This document shows positions 39,748 through 50,130 of a DNA stretch of 64,000 nucleotides, in pieces. The stretch's first letter is position 1. Each line of letters starts with the position of its first letter. The DNA is from Zwartia panacis (lineage in GTDB: Bacteria; Pseudomonadota; Gammaproteobacteria; Burkholderiales; Burkholderiaceae_B), in contig NZ_JAUHHF010000002.1 in the NCBI RefSeq assembly GCF_030410395.1, forward strand, positions 186,001 to 250,000, read 5' to 3'. Both the position numbers and the translations under genes were made by a program. The notes under the pieces were generated by a model. The model ran no database searches, was not told the DNA's origin, and saw only the letters and a list, made by a program, of their open reading frames with translations.

Positions 39748-41616
39748 ATGAACCGCTATCCCCTTTGGAAATACCTGACGGTGCTGATCGCGGTTGTGAT
39801 CGGCCTGCTCTATACACTGCCTAATTTTTATGGTGAATCACCTGCCGTGCAGGTGTCGAGCGCCAAGGCAACCCTGAAAATCGATAACGCCACCCTCGAT
39901 CGCGTACAAACTATTCTGCAGCAAGCGGGTATCCAGAACACTGGCGCCACTTTCGAGCTCAATGGCACAGTAGGAACCGTTCGCGCGCGATTTAGCAGCA
40001 CGGATATCCAACTGAAAGCGCGCGATCTCCTTGAGAAGGCGCTAAATCCGAATCCCGCGGATCCCTCTTACACCGTTGCACTGAATCTCTTGCCTGCATC
40101 GCCTTCCTGGTTGAGCGCGATCGGTGCACATCCCATGTATTTAGGCCTGGATTTGCGCGGAGGCGTGCACTTTCTGTTGCAAGTCGACATGCAAGGCGCA
40201 CTGAGTTCACGCTACGACGCCCTGGTGACAGATTTGCGTGTGGCCTTGCGCGATCAACGCATTGAATCAACCGGTATCGAGCGTGAAGGCATGTCAGTTG
40301 TCTTGTCCTTCAACACTGACGCGCTGCGTGACCGTGCGATCTCTGCACTGCGCACCCGCAACCCCGACTTGCAAATGATCGAGCGAACAGAGGGCGGTCG
40401 TCTGCAGATCGTTGGACGGTTAAGCCAGGCTGCCATCACGGCCGTTCAAACCAGTGCGGTCAAACAAAACATCACGACTCTGCACAACCGTATCAATGAG
40501 CTCGGCGTTGCTGAGCCGATCATTCAACAACAAGGTGCAGACCGCATCGTTGTCCAGCTGCCTGGCGTTCAAGACGTTGCCAAAGCGAAGGACATTCTGG
40601 GACGCACCGCGACCCTTGAAATCCGGATGGTGGACGACTCGCCCGCAGCAGCCAGCGCGCTTGCCGCCGGCACAGTGCCTTTCGGTCTCGAGCGTTATCA
40701 GGATCGTGATGGCCGACCTCTGCTGGTGCGCCGCCAGGTTGTCCTGACCGGCGAAAATCTTCAAGATGCACAAGCCGGTCGTGACAGTCAGAACCAGCAG
40801 CCTGCCGTTCATCTGACCTTGGACGCGAAAGGCGCCCGCATTTTCCGTGACGTTACCCGCGACAACGTCAACAAACGCATGGCCATTTTGTTGTTTGAAA
40901 AGGGTCGTGGTGAGGTTGTCACCGCGCCGGTCATTCGAGGTGAAATTCCTGGCGGCCAAGTGCAGATCTCCGGCAGCATGACCGCCGAAGAAGCTGCCGA
41001 TACGGCCCTCCTGCTGCGCGCGGGCTCGCTTGCGGCTCCAATGGAAATCATCGAAGAACGCACAATCGGTCCGAGCCTGGGCGCTGAGAATATCGAGAAA
41101 GGTTTCAACTCCACACTCTACGGTTTTATCGGTATTGCCATTTTCATGGTGATTTATTACCACCTGTTTGGGGTGTTCTCCACTGTGGGTCTGGCGCTCA
41201 ACGTCTTGTTACTGCTTGCCCTGCTATCCATGCTGCAAGCGACACTGACCCTGCCTGGTATCGCTGCGATTGCACTGACACTGGGCATGGCGATCGACGC
41301 CAACGTACTGATCAACGAGCGAATACGAGAAGAACTGCGTAACGGAGAGTCGCCTCAAAACGCCATCAATCTCGGTTTTGAGCGCGCCTGGGGCACGATT
41401 GTCGACTCCAACCTGACAACGCTCATCGTGGGCGTCGCCTTGCTGGTGTTTGGTTCAGGACCGGTGCGGGGCTTTGCGGTCGTTCACTGCCTGGGCATTC
41501 TCACCTCCATGTTCTCAGCGGTGGTCGGCGTGCGCGCCTTGGCCAACCTCTGGTACGGACACAAGAAAAAACTCCAGTCGATCTCGATTGGAACGGTCTG
41601 GAAACCCAAGGACTGA
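39748..41616 (+). CDS. secD: Protein translocase subunit SecD
   Basis: Uses proton flow to pull secreted proteins out on the periplasmic side. It is 622 residues: one N-terminal transmembrane segment, a large periplasmic P1 domain (YLGLDLRGGVHFLLQVDM near 131 is the conserved D1 motif) and five C-terminal transmembrane segments from about 452. TLGMAIDANVLINERIRE near 511 is the conserved D5-like segment. It is 2 bp before secF. Confidence 0.96.
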   Translation: MNRYPLWKYLTVLIAVVIGLLYTLPNFYGESPAVQVSSAKATLKIDNATLDRVQTILQQAGIQNTGATFELNGTVGTVRARFSSTDIQLKARDLLEKALNPNPADPSYTVALNLLPASPSWLSAIGAHPMYLGLDLRGGVHFLLQVDMQGALSSRYDALVTDLRVALRDQRIESTGIEREGMSVVLSFNTDALRDRAISALRTRNPDLQMIERTEGGRLQIVGRLSQAAITAVQTSAVKQNITTLHNRINELGVAEPIIQQQGADRIVVQLPGVQDVAKAKDILGRTATLEIRMVDDSPAAASALAAGTVPFGLERYQDRDGRPLLVRRQVVLTGENLQDAQAGRDSQNQQPAVHLTLDAKGARIFRDVTRDNVNKRMAILLFEKGRGEVVTAPVIRGEIPGGQVQISGSMTAEEAADTALLLRAGSLAAPMEIIEERTIGPSLGAENIEKGFNSTLYGFIGIAIFMVIYYHLFGVFSTVGLALNVLLLLALLSMLQATLTLPGIAAIALTLGMAIDANVLINERIREELRNGESPQNAINLGFERAWGTIVDSNLTTLIVGVALLVFGSGPVRGFAVVHCLGILTSMFSAVVGVRALANLWYGHKKKLQSISIGTVWKPKD

Positions 41617-41618
41617 TC

Positions 41619-42560
41619 ATGGAACTTTTTCGAATCAAACGCACCATCCCGTTCATGCGCCATGCTTTTGTGCTGAACGTCATCAGCGTGGTTGTTTTCA
41701 TCGCTGCTGTATTTTTTATCATCACACGCGGTTTTCACCTGTCGATCGAATTCACAGGCGGAACCGTCATGGAAGTCAGCTACACGCAATCAGCACCTCT
41801 GGATCAAATCAGAAGCTCCGTATCTGGTTTGGGCTATTCGGACTTTCAAGTGCAAAACTTCGGCACATCCCGTGACGTCATGATTCGTTTACCTTTGGGT
41901 GCAGGACAAACTTCTGCGGCCCAAAGTGAAACTGTCATGCAAGCCTTGAAAGCGACCGATTCTTCGGCTGAGTTGAGGCGAGTCGAGTTTGTCGGACCGC
42001 AAGTCGGACGCGAGCTTGTCGAAAACGGGCTGCTCGCGCTGCTTTTCGTTGTGATCGGCATTGTGGTCTACCTCGCCGTGCGTTTTGAATGGAAGTTTGC
42101 GGTCGCGGGTGTGTTGGCCAACTTGCACGATGTGGTCATTATTCTGGGCTTTTTTGCTTTCTTTGGCTGGGAGTTTTCTCTCCCCGTGCTTGCTGGCGTG
42201 TTGGCGGTCTTAGGTTACTCCGTCAACGAATCCGTTGTGATCATGGATCGTATCCGTGAAAACTTCCGCAAAGAGCGCGACATCCCGGTCACTGAAGTCA
42301 TCAACAGCGCGATTACACAAACGATCTCCCGCACGGTCATCACGCACGGCTCGACTCAGATCATGGTGCTCACCATGCTGATCTTTGGCGGTCCCACACT
42401 GCACTATTTTGCCCTGGCGCTGACGATTGGTATCTGGTTTGGTATTTACTCCTCCGTTTTTGTGGGTGCCTCCATCGCAATGTGGTTGGGCGTGACACGC
42501 GAAGACATGATCAAACCCGTCAAAAAACGTGACGAAGTCGAAGAGGTTTATCAGGAATAA
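41619..42560 (+). CDS. secF: Protein translocase subunit SecF
   Basis: Partner of SecD, 313 residues with six transmembrane segments. [11 protein letters not shown] near 48 is the conserved periplasmic motif and [19 protein letters not shown] near 199 is the F4 motif. It ends before a strong terminator, so the operon stops here. Confidence 0.96.
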   Translation: MELFRIKRTIPFMRHAFVLNVISVVVFIAAVFFIITRGFHLSIEFTGGTVMEVSYTQSAPLDQIRSSVSGLGYSDFQVQNFGTSRDVMIRLPLGAGQTSAAQSETVMQALKATDSSAELRRVEFVGPQVGRELVENGLLALLFVVIGIVVYLAVRFEWKFAVAGVLANLHDVVIILGFFAFFGWEFSLPVLAGVLAVLGYSVNESVVIMDRIRENFRKERDIPVTEVINSAITQTISRTVITHGSTQIMVLTMLIFGGPTLHYFALALTIGIWFGIYSSVFVGASIAMWLGVTREDMIKPVKKRDEVEEVYQE

Positions 42561-42585
42561 ATCCTGACCATTTTTCATATCAGCA

Positions 42586-42616
42586 AACAAATGGGCGCTC
42601 AGGCGCCCATTTTGTT
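42586..42616 (+). terminator. Intrinsic terminator after secF
   Basis: AAATGGGCGC pairs with GCGCCCATTT around a TCAG loop and is followed by TTTTGTT, giving a 10-bp stem with a short U tract. It separates the Sec operon from the miaB operon. Confidence 0.85.
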
Positions 42617-42643
42617 GTCGACACGGTAAACTACGTCTTTACT
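42615..42643 (+). promoter_or_regulatory. Possible promoter of the miaB operon
   Basis: TTGTCG and TTTACT are separated by 17 bases, about 43 bp before the miaB ATG. The -10 box is only a 4 of 6 match, so support is modest, but a promoter is needed here because a terminator lies just upstream. Confidence 0.35.
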
Positions 42644-42685
42644 TTCAATATTGCCCACGGGATTAACACCCGCTCCGGCACCATC

Positions 42686-44077
42686 ATGCAAAACACAGAC
42701 AATCCAAAAAAAGTATTCATCCGCACCTTTGGCTGCCAGATGAATGAGTACGACTCAGACAAAATGCTCGACGTTCTTGGACAGGAGCGCGGCGTCGTCG
42801 TCACGCAAACGCCCGAAGACGCGGACGTTATTTTGTTCAACACCTGTTCCGTTCGTGAAAAAGCGCAGGAAAAAGTCTTTTCTGACCTGGGTCGGATCAA
42901 ACACCTGAAAGCGCTCAATCCCGATCTCGTCATTGGGGTGGGTGGATGCGTCGCCAGCCAGGAAGGCTCGGCCATTGTCGATCGCGCACCTTATGTGGAT
43001 GTTGTGTTTGGACCTCAGACCCTGCACCGCCTGCCTGAGATGATCGCCCGCCGTCGCTCGGAGGGACGTTCCCAAGTCGATATCAGTTTCCCCGAAATTG
43101 AGAAATTCGATGCCATGCCACCACCGCGCGTCGAAGGCGCGACGGCGTTTGTCTCCATCATGGAAGGCTGCAGCAAATACTGCAGTTTTTGTGTCGTGCC
43201 CTACACACGCGGCGAGGAGATCTCCCGTCCTTTTGAAGATGTGCTCACCGAAGTCGCCGACCTCGCGGATCAAGGTGTCAAAGAAGTTACCTTGCTCGGT
43301 CAAAACGTCAACGCCTATCGCGGACGCATGAGTGCAGACGAACACGCTGAAATCGCCGACTTTGCCACGCTCCTTGAATACGTTCACGAAATTCCAGGGA
43401 TTGAGCGTATTCGCTACACCACCTCTCACCCAAAAGAAATGACGACGCGCATGATTGAGGTCTACGCGCGACTACCCAAGCTCGTTTCCTTTCTGCATTT
43501 ACCAGTTCAGGCCGGCAGTGATCGCGTACTCGCGGCCATGAAACGCGGCTATACCGCGATCGAGTTCAAATCAGTTGTGCGCAAATTACGCGCCGCCCGC
43601 CCGGGACTGACACTTTCTTCCGACTTTATCGTGGGCTTTCCCGGTGAAACCGAAGAGGATTTTGAAAAAACCATGAAGCTGATCGAAGAAATCGGCTTCG
43701 ACACCTCGTTTTCCTTTGTTTACTCGCGCCGTCCTGGCACCCCGGCTGCCGACCTTGTGGATGACACGCCACAGACAGTCAAACTACAACGCTTGCAACG
43801 CCTCCAAGCCCTGATCAACGAACAAGCCCATGCGATTGCGCGCAGCATGGTGGGATCGACACAACGCATTCTGGTTGAAGGCACCTCGACACGAGATCCC
43901 AACGAGCTCAGCGGACGCACTGAAAACAACCGTATCGTCAATTTCCCCGGCAATCCCCGACTCATCGGACAGATGATCGATGTCGTGATCACGGACGCGA
44001 TGACCAATACCTTCAGAGGTCGAGTGGCCATTCAGGACGATGCGATGACGAGTCCAGTTAGCGGAGCGGCATCATGA
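42686..44077 (+). CDS. miaB: tRNA-2-methylthio-N6-dimethylallyladenosine synthase
   Basis: Radical SAM methylthiotransferase that acts on A37 of tRNA. It is 463 residues: an N-terminal UPF0004 domain with Cys17, Cys54 and Cys88 binding the auxiliary 4Fe-4S cluster, a radical SAM domain with the CxxxCxxC motif at Cys162, Cys166 and Cys169, and a C-terminal TRAM domain from about 380. It overlaps phoH by 4 bp. Confidence 0.97.
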   Translation: MQNTDNPKKVFIRTFGCQMNEYDSDKMLDVLGQERGVVVTQTPEDADVILFNTCSVREKAQEKVFSDLGRIKHLKALNPDLVIGVGGCVASQEGSAIVDRAPYVDVVFGPQTLHRLPEMIARRRSEGRSQVDISFPEIEKFDAMPPPRVEGATAFVSIMEGCSKYCSFCVVPYTRGEEISRPFEDVLTEVADLADQGVKEVTLLGQNVNAYRGRMSADEHAEIADFATLLEYVHEIPGIERIRYTTSHPKEMTTRMIEVYARLPKLVSFLHLPVQAGSDRVLAAMKRGYTAIEFKSVVRKLRAARPGLTLSSDFIVGFPGETEEDFEKTMKLIEEIGFDTSFSFVYSRRPGTPAADLVDDTPQTVKLQRLQRLQALINEQAHAIARSMVGSTQRILVEGTSTRDPNELSGRTENNRIVNFPGNPRLIGQMIDVVITDAMTNTFRGRVAIQDDAMTSPVSGAAS

Positions 44078-45102
44078 GTCGCCCTCCCGTTAAAACCTCA
44101 TCGCGTGCGCGTCCGCTTCCCGTCAAAATGACGCTCGACGGCAGCAACCAACAGTTGGCCAACCTCTGCGGCCCTCTGGACGTGAACCTGCGTCAAATCG
44201 CCGATGGCCTCGATCTCGAACTGACCAGACAAGGCAGCAAGCTCACCATCCGCGGTGCGCACGCTGAGGCTGCCAGCAAAATGATTTTCGCGTTTCATGA
44301 CCGCGCCGCCCAGCATGCGTTATCCGTCGATGACATTCAGCTTGGCCTTGTCGAAATTGGCGTGGGTCGTTCTGTGACGCCCACCATGCCTGCTTTTGAT
44401 CCCAGCGAGTTTCCGCCACTGGACGACGAAAGTGGCACGATCGCCTTGCGCACGCGGCGCAGTGACTTGCGTCCACGCACACCGCGCCAGCGCGACTATC
44501 TCAACAACATACTGAAACACGACATCACGTTCGGTGTGGGCCCTGCCGGAACAGGCAAAACCTGGCTGGCTGTTGCATGCGCAATCGATGCGATGGAACG
44601 CGATACGGTTCAACGTATCGTTCTGACACGTCCTGCGGTCGAGGCAGGCGAACGTCTGGGATTTTTACCCGGCGATCTCGCGCAAAAAGTCGATCCCTAT
44701 CTGCGCCCTCTTTACGACGCGCTTTACGACTTGATGGGATTCGAGCGCGTGCAACGTTTGTTTGAAAAACAAACCATTGAAATCGCACCGCTCGCATACA
44801 TGCGCGGACGTACACTGAATCACGCTTTCGTGATTTTGGATGAAGCGCAAAACACCACGCCCGAACAAATGAAAATGTTTTTAACGCGTATCGGCTTTGG
44901 TAGCAAAGCAGTCATCACCGGAGATCCGTCCCAGGTTGATTTACCAAAAGGCCACAAAAGCGGTCTCGCACACGCTGTAAAAGTGCTCGAGGATGTCAAA
45001 GGCATCGCCGTCACAACATTCACGAGTCGAGATGTTGTGCGGCATCCTCTGGTGGCACGTATTGTCGATGCGTATGAACAAGCCGAACAAAACGCCAGCT
45101 GA
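44074..45102 (+). CDS. ybeZ: PhoH-family ATPase (YbeZ)
   Basis: A 342-residue P-loop protein of the PhoH family, linked with YbeY in rRNA processing. The Walker A GPAGTGKT is near 155 and [20 protein letters not shown] near 255 is the Walker B region, with [11 protein letters not shown] near 286. The N-terminal part (to about 95) is a KH-like region. It overlaps miaB by 4 bp and ybeY by 29 bp. Confidence 0.93.
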   Translation: MSRPPVKTSSRARPLPVKMTLDGSNQQLANLCGPLDVNLRQIADGLDLELTRQGSKLTIRGAHAEAASKMIFAFHDRAAQHALSVDDIQLGLVEIGVGRSVTPTMPAFDPSEFPPLDDESGTIALRTRRSDLRPRTPRQRDYLNNILKHDITFGVGPAGTGKTWLAVACAIDAMERDTVQRIVLTRPAVEAGERLGFLPGDLAQKVDPYLRPLYDALYDLMGFERVQRLFEKQTIEIAPLAYMRGRTLNHAFVILDEAQNTTPEQMKMFLTRIGFGSKAVITGDPSQVDLPKGHKSGLAHAVKVLEDVKGIAVTTFTSRDVVRHPLVARIVDAYEQAEQNAS

Positions 45103-45571
45103 GCTGTCCCTCACGATCCATTACGCGGTCGAGGTCCCAGCCTTGCCACGTTGGAAAATTCGTCGCTGGATACACCGCGCCATGCTCGCGGCACAGGTTG
45201 ATGGCAAAGTTTCTTTCACGCGTATGCAAATCGGGTTGCGTCTGGTCGGCTTGAAAGAAGCGCAAGCACTCAATGCCGGATACCGTCACAAAGACTATGC
45301 CACCAACGTGCTGACCTTCGAGTATGGCGTGCAACCGGATGGGACCGCTGCAGGCGATATCGTGCTGTGTGTTCCCGTCCTCACACGCGAAGCCAAAGAG
45401 CAGCGCAAAGACTTTCTTTGCCATGCGGCGCATTTAATGATTCACGGTACCTTGCATGCGCTTGGCTACGATCACATCAAAGCGCGTGAAGCCAAGCACA
45501 TGGAAGCATTGGAAACAAGAATCCTCGCCGCGATGGGGATCGATAACCCTTATCTGATTCAAGAGAAATGA
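45074..45571 (+). CDS. ybeY: rRNA maturation endoribonuclease YbeY
   Basis: A zinc metalloprotein required for 16S rRNA 3' end maturation and 70S ribosome quality control. It is 165 residues. The catalytic motif is HGTLHALGYDH near 125-135. TNVLTFEY near 78 is a second family segment. The chosen ATG overlaps ybeZ by 29 bp; no start further in was clearly better. Confidence 0.94.
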   Translation: MNKPNKTPAELSLTIHYAVEVPALPRWKIRRWIHRAMLAAQVDGKVSFTRMQIGLRLVGLKEAQALNAGYRHKDYATNVLTFEYGVQPDGTAAGDIVLCVPVLTREAKEQRKDFLCHAAHLMIHGTLHALGYDHIKAREAKHMEALETRILAAMGIDNPYLIQEK

Positions 45572-45640
45572 CACGTTTTTTAACGATCAACAGGTCACTT
45601 TCAGGTTATCCTTAACTCTCCTAAACTCTGTCCCCGGACG

Positions 45641-46528
45641 ATGTCAGATCCCTATCCTGCTGCCGATCATTCAACACCTTCGGCCAAGCCAAGCCGCCCC
45701 CGCCTCCTAGATCGCCTTTTGTCTCTGGTTCGGCGCGAACCCGAAGACCGCGAAGGCATCATGGCCGTACTGGATGCGGCCCGCGAACGCGAGCTGATTG
45801 ATGCGGACGCCTATTCGATGCTCAAAGGCGCACTGGCGGTCTCTGAACAAACAGCTGTCGATGTCATGGTGCCACGCGCACGCATGGACTTGCTCGATGT
45901 GTCGCAACCGATCGCGACACTGATGCCGGAGATCATTGAAACCGCCCACTCGCGTTTTCCCGTGTTCGAAGGTTCCCGCGAGAACATCATCGGCGTGGTC
46001 ATGACCAAGGATTTGTTGCGTCATCTGCTCAACACAGAACTGACTTTACGTGACCTCGTCAGACCAGCTGTATTTATCCCCGAAACGAAACGACTGAACG
46101 TCTTACTCCAAGAGTTTCGGCGTAATCGTAACCACATCGCCGTGGTCATCGACGAGCATGGCGGCATCACCGGCTTGGTCACCCTCGAAGATGTGCTGGA
46201 GCAAATCGTCGGCGCGATCGAGGACGAATACGATGTGGATGGCGAGAAAACGATTTTCCCGGATGGTGTACGCGCCTGGCGTCTGCTGGCGACCACCGAG
46301 ATCGAAGCCTTTAACGAAGCACTTGGCGCCGATCTGCCAACCGGCGAATACGACACAGTCGGTGGCTGGCTGGCGCATGAGCTTGGCCATATCCCCAAAA
46401 GAGGCGATGCCTGCCAGCACGGTGATTTGCGTATCGAAGTGATGCGCGCCGATGCACGACGCGCGCTCTGGTTGCGCGCCAAAGCACGCGGCAAGGCCGA
46501 ACCTGTTCGCGTGACACCGCCAGCGTGA
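45641..46528 (+). CDS. corC: CorC/HlyC-family transporter-associated protein with CBS pair
   Basis: A 295-residue cytoplasmic protein: a central CBS-domain pair (about 67-195, VMVPRARMDLLDVSQPI and IAVVIDEHGGITGLVTLEDVLEQIVG) and a C-terminal CorC_HlyC domain from about 205. It has no membrane segments. In E. coli CorC supports CorA-dependent magnesium and cobalt efflux. It overlaps lnt by 4 bp (GTGA), the conserved YbeX-Lnt order. Confidence 0.92.
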   Translation: MSDPYPAADHSTPSAKPSRPRLLDRLLSLVRREPEDREGIMAVLDAARERELIDADAYSMLKGALAVSEQTAVDVMVPRARMDLLDVSQPIATLMPEIIETAHSRFPVFEGSRENIIGVVMTKDLLRHLLNTELTLRDLVRPAVFIPETKRLNVLLQEFRRNRNHIAVVIDEHGGITGLVTLEDVLEQIVGAIEDEYDVDGEKTIFPDGVRAWRLLATTEIEAFNEALGADLPTGEYDTVGGWLAHELGHIPKRGDACQHGDLRIEVMRADARRALWLRAKARGKAEPVRVTPPA

Positions 46529-48174
46529 ACACACTCTGGCTGAAATGGCGACTCGTCCTCGGGTTGCTCATTGGCGGCGCAGTCCACGCATTAAGCTTTG
46601 CGCCCAATCCTCTCCCCCAGTGGGCACTGAGCCCCCTGCAGCTTTGCACCATGGCATGGCTCGTCACATGCATCTGGCGCGCGCCAGGCGGCCTCTACGC
46701 GGCCCGTAGAGCCTGGTTTTTTGCTTTGGGTCACTTTGTAGTTGGTCTGTATTGGCTCACCATCAGCATGCATGTGTATGGCTACATGCCCATGCCGCTT
46801 GCGATCGTCGCGCTTGTCGCGCTCAGCGCCTATTTAGCTTTGTTTGCCAGCCTCGCGGCCTGGCTCGTACATCAAGTCAAAGCCGTCTCCAGATCGTCAT
46901 TGTCTGCGATGCTCTGGGCATGCTTTGCCTGGGCCAGCGCCTGGACCCTTTCTGAGTGGCTGCGTGCCACACTTTTTACAGGCTTTCCCTGGCTCAATAT
47001 CGGTTATGCGCATGTCGATAGTTGGTTCGCGGGTTGGTCGACCGTTTTAGGCTTGTATGGTGTGACCTTTGTCACGGCGTTTAGCGCAGCGGCGATTGCG
47101 GCGCTTGTTGGAACCCGATCGGACACTCGAAATAAAAAGATTATCGACACTCTCGACATACCATCGAGTTCGCAATCACCTCTCCACGCCCTGACTGGTG
47201 TGCTCGCGTTCGCGTTTGCGCTTATCGGTCTGGTCCTCAGTCAGGTCCAATGGTCTACTCCCGCTGGTACCCCGCTTGTCGCACGGCTCGTTCAAGGTAA
47301 CGTCGACCAAGGCATTAAATTCACACCAGACCATCTCTATAAAATTATTCAGGAGCACCTGCGCCTGGCCGCCACCCCTGTTCCCATCGGCAGTCCGCAA
47401 CCGCAAGTGGTGCTGTTACCTGAAACCGTGATGGCCGTTTTTCAACATCAAATCGCACCAGCCGCCTGGCAAGCCTGGATTGATGTCGCCAACGCTCAGA
47501 AGAGCACGATCCTGATGGGTGCGGCCTTATTTAATAGCAAAACGGGCGATTACACGAACAGTGTCATTGGCATCAATGATAAGACCACCGTACAGCAGCT
47601 ATCCGAAGCAACCATGGCGCAACGCTACGACAAAAGTCACTTGGTACCATTCGGCGAGTTCGTGCCCTTTGGCTTCAGATGGTTCGTCAATCTGATGTCC
47701 ATTCCGCTCGGTGACTTTACGCGTGGGGCGTCCACTCAAAAACCATTTGCGATTGATGGTCAACAGATTGCACCCAACATTTGTTATGAAGACGTCTTCG
47801 GTGAAGAGTTGCTGCCAGCCGTGCGCGACGGTGCGACTATTTTGGCCAACTTCAGCAACCTCGCTTGGTTTGGTGACTCCTGGGCGCTTAGACAGCACTG
47901 GCAAATGTCTCGCATGCGCGCCATCGAAACATCCCGCCCCATGCTGCGAGCAACCAATACCGGCGCCACGGGCGCGATCGATCATCGCGGTCAAGACATC
48001 TCACAGCTTCCTGCCAATCGCGTAGGCGTGCTCGACACCACCATTCAAGGTCAACAAGGACTCACACCCTATGTACGCATGGGGAATGGCCTCATCCTTG
48101 GCCTGTCAGTCCTGATACTTGTCGCCGCTTGGCTGCGACGCCAGCGCTTAAAGCAACACGCGCAAACCAGATGA
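46525..48174 (+). CDS. lnt: Apolipoprotein N-acyltransferase
   Basis: Adds the third acyl chain to the N-terminal Cys of lipoproteins. It is 549 residues with about six N-terminal transmembrane segments (to about 220), a nitrilase-fold periplasmic domain and a last transmembrane segment. The catalytic triad is visible as Glu near 300 (LLPETVM), Lys near 370 (YDKSHLVPFGE) and Cys420 (NICYEDVFGEEL). GTG start overlapping corC. Confidence 0.95.
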   Translation: MNTLWLKWRLVLGLLIGGAVHALSFAPNPLPQWALSPLQLCTMAWLVTCIWRAPGGLYAARRAWFFALGHFVVGLYWLTISMHVYGYMPMPLAIVALVALSAYLALFASLAAWLVHQVKAVSRSSLSAMLWACFAWASAWTLSEWLRATLFTGFPWLNIGYAHVDSWFAGWSTVLGLYGVTFVTAFSAAAIAALVGTRSDTRNKKIIDTLDIPSSSQSPLHALTGVLAFAFALIGLVLSQVQWSTPAGTPLVARLVQGNVDQGIKFTPDHLYKIIQEHLRLAATPVPIGSPQPQVVLLPETVMAVFQHQIAPAAWQAWIDVANAQKSTILMGAALFNSKTGDYTNSVIGINDKTTVQQLSEATMAQRYDKSHLVPFGEFVPFGFRWFVNLMSIPLGDFTRGASTQKPFAIDGQQIAPNICYEDVFGEELLPAVRDGATILANFSNLAWFGDSWALRQHWQMSRMRAIETSRPMLRATNTGATGAIDHRGQDISQLPANRVGVLDTTIQGQQGLTPYVRMGNGLILGLSVLILVAAWLRRQRLKQHAQTR

Positions 48175-49319
48175 GCGCCCTCAGACTCCAAGCGATCGAA
48201 CGTATCGCCGAGATCGAGCCGGCGCTTTGGGACCGACTGGTCAAAAACTCCGGCGGCTCGGTGCTGAGCCAACATGCTTTTCTACATGCCTTCGAAACCT
48301 CTGGGAGCGTTGCTCCTGATACTGGATGGCAACCTAGGCATCTTTTATTGTGGGGAAACGACCAGCTCGTCGCGGCCATCCCGCTTTATGCCAAGGGACA
48401 CTCCTATGGTGAGTTCGTGTTTGACTGGGCCTGGGCGGACGCCTACCAGCGTAACGGTCTGGAATATTACCCAAAATGGCTCTCAGCCATCCCCTTTACT
48501 CCGGTTCCCGGCGCGAGGCTCCTGACCACCGACGCCTATCGCGCACTGGCTGCTGCCGCACTTTTGCAATGGACTCAAAAAAGCGGACTTTCCTCGCTCC
48601 ACGTTCTCTACACGACCCCCGAGGACACCGAAGCCCTTATACAAGCGGGCTGCCTGCTTCGCACCCACACTCAGTTTCACTGGTTTAATCGCGACTGGCC
48701 CGATTTCGACAGTTTTCTATCGAGCCTGACTCAACCCAAACGTAAAAAAATCCGCGCCGAACGCCGCAAAGTCCGCGACGCGGGAGTCACCACAAGCGTG
48801 CGCACAGGTAGCGAAATCACCTCAGAGGACTGGGCGTTTTTTTATCGCTGCTATGCCAACACCTATCACGTGCGTGGAAACACTCCCTATCTGACGCCAG
48901 CGTTTTTTCTGACTGTTGGTGAAAAGCTTTCAGAGCATTGCGTCATGGCCATTGCGTCCCGCGGTGAACAACCCATCGCCGCCTCCTTGCTGTGGCTGGA
49001 TACGGTCAACGGCCAGCGCAAACTCTATGGTCGCTACTGGGGCGCTCTCGAACACGTCGATTGCCTGCATTTTGAACTGGCCTATTACACCCCTCTGGAA
49101 TGGGCGCTAGCCAACGATATTGACGTTGTCGAGGGCGGTGCGCAAGGTGAACATAAACTCGCCCGTGGCTTTGAGCCTGTTCAAACCCAGTCCGTCCATT
49201 GGCTTGCACATCCAGGATTTGCAGATGCTGTAGAAAAGTTTCTCGAGCGTGAAAGGGCTGGCGTGGATCATTACCTCGGGAGCCTGAGCTCGCCTTTTCG
49301 GGGAGAAGTGGGGGATTAA
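48171..49319 (+). CDS. FemAB-like GNAT-fold acyltransferase (COG3146 type)
   Basis: A 382-residue protein of the FemAB-like family annotated as peptidoglycan biosynthesis/recognition. It has two GNAT-like halves; PRHLLLWGNDQLVAAIPLY near 56, FDWAWADAYQRNGL near 84, YHVRGNTPYLTPAFF near 235 and VEGGAQGEHKLARGF near 335 are the family's usual segments. It starts by ATGA overlap with the lnt stop, so it is the last gene of the miaB operon. Its acyl donor and acceptor are unknown. Confidence 0.85.
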   Translation: MSALRLQAIERIAEIEPALWDRLVKNSGGSVLSQHAFLHAFETSGSVAPDTGWQPRHLLLWGNDQLVAAIPLYAKGHSYGEFVFDWAWADAYQRNGLEYYPKWLSAIPFTPVPGARLLTTDAYRALAAAALLQWTQKSGLSSLHVLYTTPEDTEALIQAGCLLRTHTQFHWFNRDWPDFDSFLSSLTQPKRKKIRAERRKVRDAGVTTSVRTGSEITSEDWAFFYRCYANTYHVRGNTPYLTPAFFLTVGEKLSEHCVMAIASRGEQPIAASLLWLDTVNGQRKLYGRYWGALEHVDCLHFELAYYTPLEWALANDIDVVEGGAQGEHKLARGFEPVQTQSVHWLAHPGFADAVEKFLERERAGVDHYLGSLSSPFRGEVGD

Positions 49320-49350
49320 TTTTTAGACTGAGTCTTGATACATCCCGACT

Positions 49351-49782
49351 TTACGCAGCCAAACGCCAACCCAAACGCGTATCCGACAATATGAGCTTTT
49401 CACTTTGATGAAAATCAAGCTCAATCAAACGATTGATGATTTCCTGAACTTTGACATTGCCGTCAATTTTTTCAAGATAAAGAAGCCTGATGAGGCGGTC
49501 ATATCCCTTTGGCATTCGACCTCGCCGCTCCCAAAGAGAAACTGTTTGCTCCGTGCTACCCAAGAGATCAGCCATACGCTTTTGAGAGAGTCCTAGCTCT
49601 TTTCTTAAAAATCTAATTTCTGATGCATTCAAATTGGACTTGGCCGCAACAGCTCTGCCAATGACCTCGTGCAACTCGTCCACATCGCTGATTGAAATAG
49701 CCTCCTCTCCGTCAATCTCACAAATGTCGTAGCCATTGGTCAGCCAGACATTTTGCAAACCACATTCTTTGTAGTGATACAT
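49351..49782 (-). CDS. MqsA/HigA-like HTH antitoxin candidate
   Basis: A 143-residue DNA-binding protein. The N-terminal 60 residues (MYHYKECGLQNVWLTNGY) resemble the N-terminal domain of MqsA-like antitoxins but hold only one cysteine, so the zinc site is absent. A helix-turn-helix follows at about 73-97 (LGLSQKRMADLLGSTEQTV, then SLWERRG). ATG 49782 was chosen because GGGAAG lies 7 bases upstream; an ATG at 49797 directly abuts the stop of the upstream gene. It probably represses its own promoter through the palindrome upstream of the pair. Confidence 0.78.
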   Translation of the reverse strand: MYHYKECGLQNVWLTNGYDICEIDGEEAISISDVDELHEVIGRAVAAKSNLNASEIRFLRKELGLSQKRMADLLGSTEQTVSLWERRGRMPKGYDRLIRLLYLEKIDGNVKVQEIINRLIELDFHQSEKLILSDTRLGWRLAA

Positions 49783-49797
49783 GTGAGTTCTTCCCAT

Positions 49798-50109
49798 TCA
49801 AAATACTGTGATCACAGCGATCATCCTTCCCTGGTTACCTTGCTTGATAGCGACGGCGATTATTACTTCATCTCCAGCAATAGAGTGGCGCATCGTGAGC
49901 TTCCAATCTCCTTTGATATCCAGATGAACACTTTCATAAATGAAACCCGACCTCAAGCAACACAAAACTTGCTTTAACGTAATTTTTCGCTGTTGCATGC
50001 GAAGTTTTGCGTGCGCTGTCATATAAACATTTGCACTCTCAACAGCGAGCATGCGAACGAGGCGTAGAGCATTTGCGTCATTAAGACGAAGAGGGATGAC
50101 GTTGATCAT
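49798..50109 (-). CDS. DUF4258 protein, toxin candidate
   Basis: A 103-residue basic protein with a DUF4258-like core (VYMTAHAKLRMQQRKITLKQV near 29, a His-containing helix, then DWKLTMRHSIAGDEVIIAVAI). Such proteins usually precede an HTH gene and are considered toxins of type II pairs; toxicity is not shown here. The start may be ATG 50109 or 50115, both inside the palindromic operator. It is the first gene of the pair, in reverse order to most classical toxin-antitoxin operons but the same as higBA and mqsRA. Confidence 0.72.
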   Translation of the reverse strand: MINVIPLRLNDANALRLVRMLAVESANVYMTAHAKLRMQQRKITLKQVLCCLRSGFIYESVHLDIKGDWKLTMRHSIAGDEVIIAVAIKQGNQGRMIAVITVF

Positions 50110-50130
50110 ACCCATAATTATTATGGGTAT
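50108..50130 (-). promoter_or_regulatory. Perfect 23-bp palindromic operator of the toxin-antitoxin pair
   Basis: Arms ATACCCATAAT and ATTATGGGTAT are perfect complements around a single central base. The palindrome overlaps the last bases of the -10 box, the probable transcription start and the start codon of the DUF4258 gene. This is where a self-repressing HTH antitoxin would bind. Confidence 0.75.
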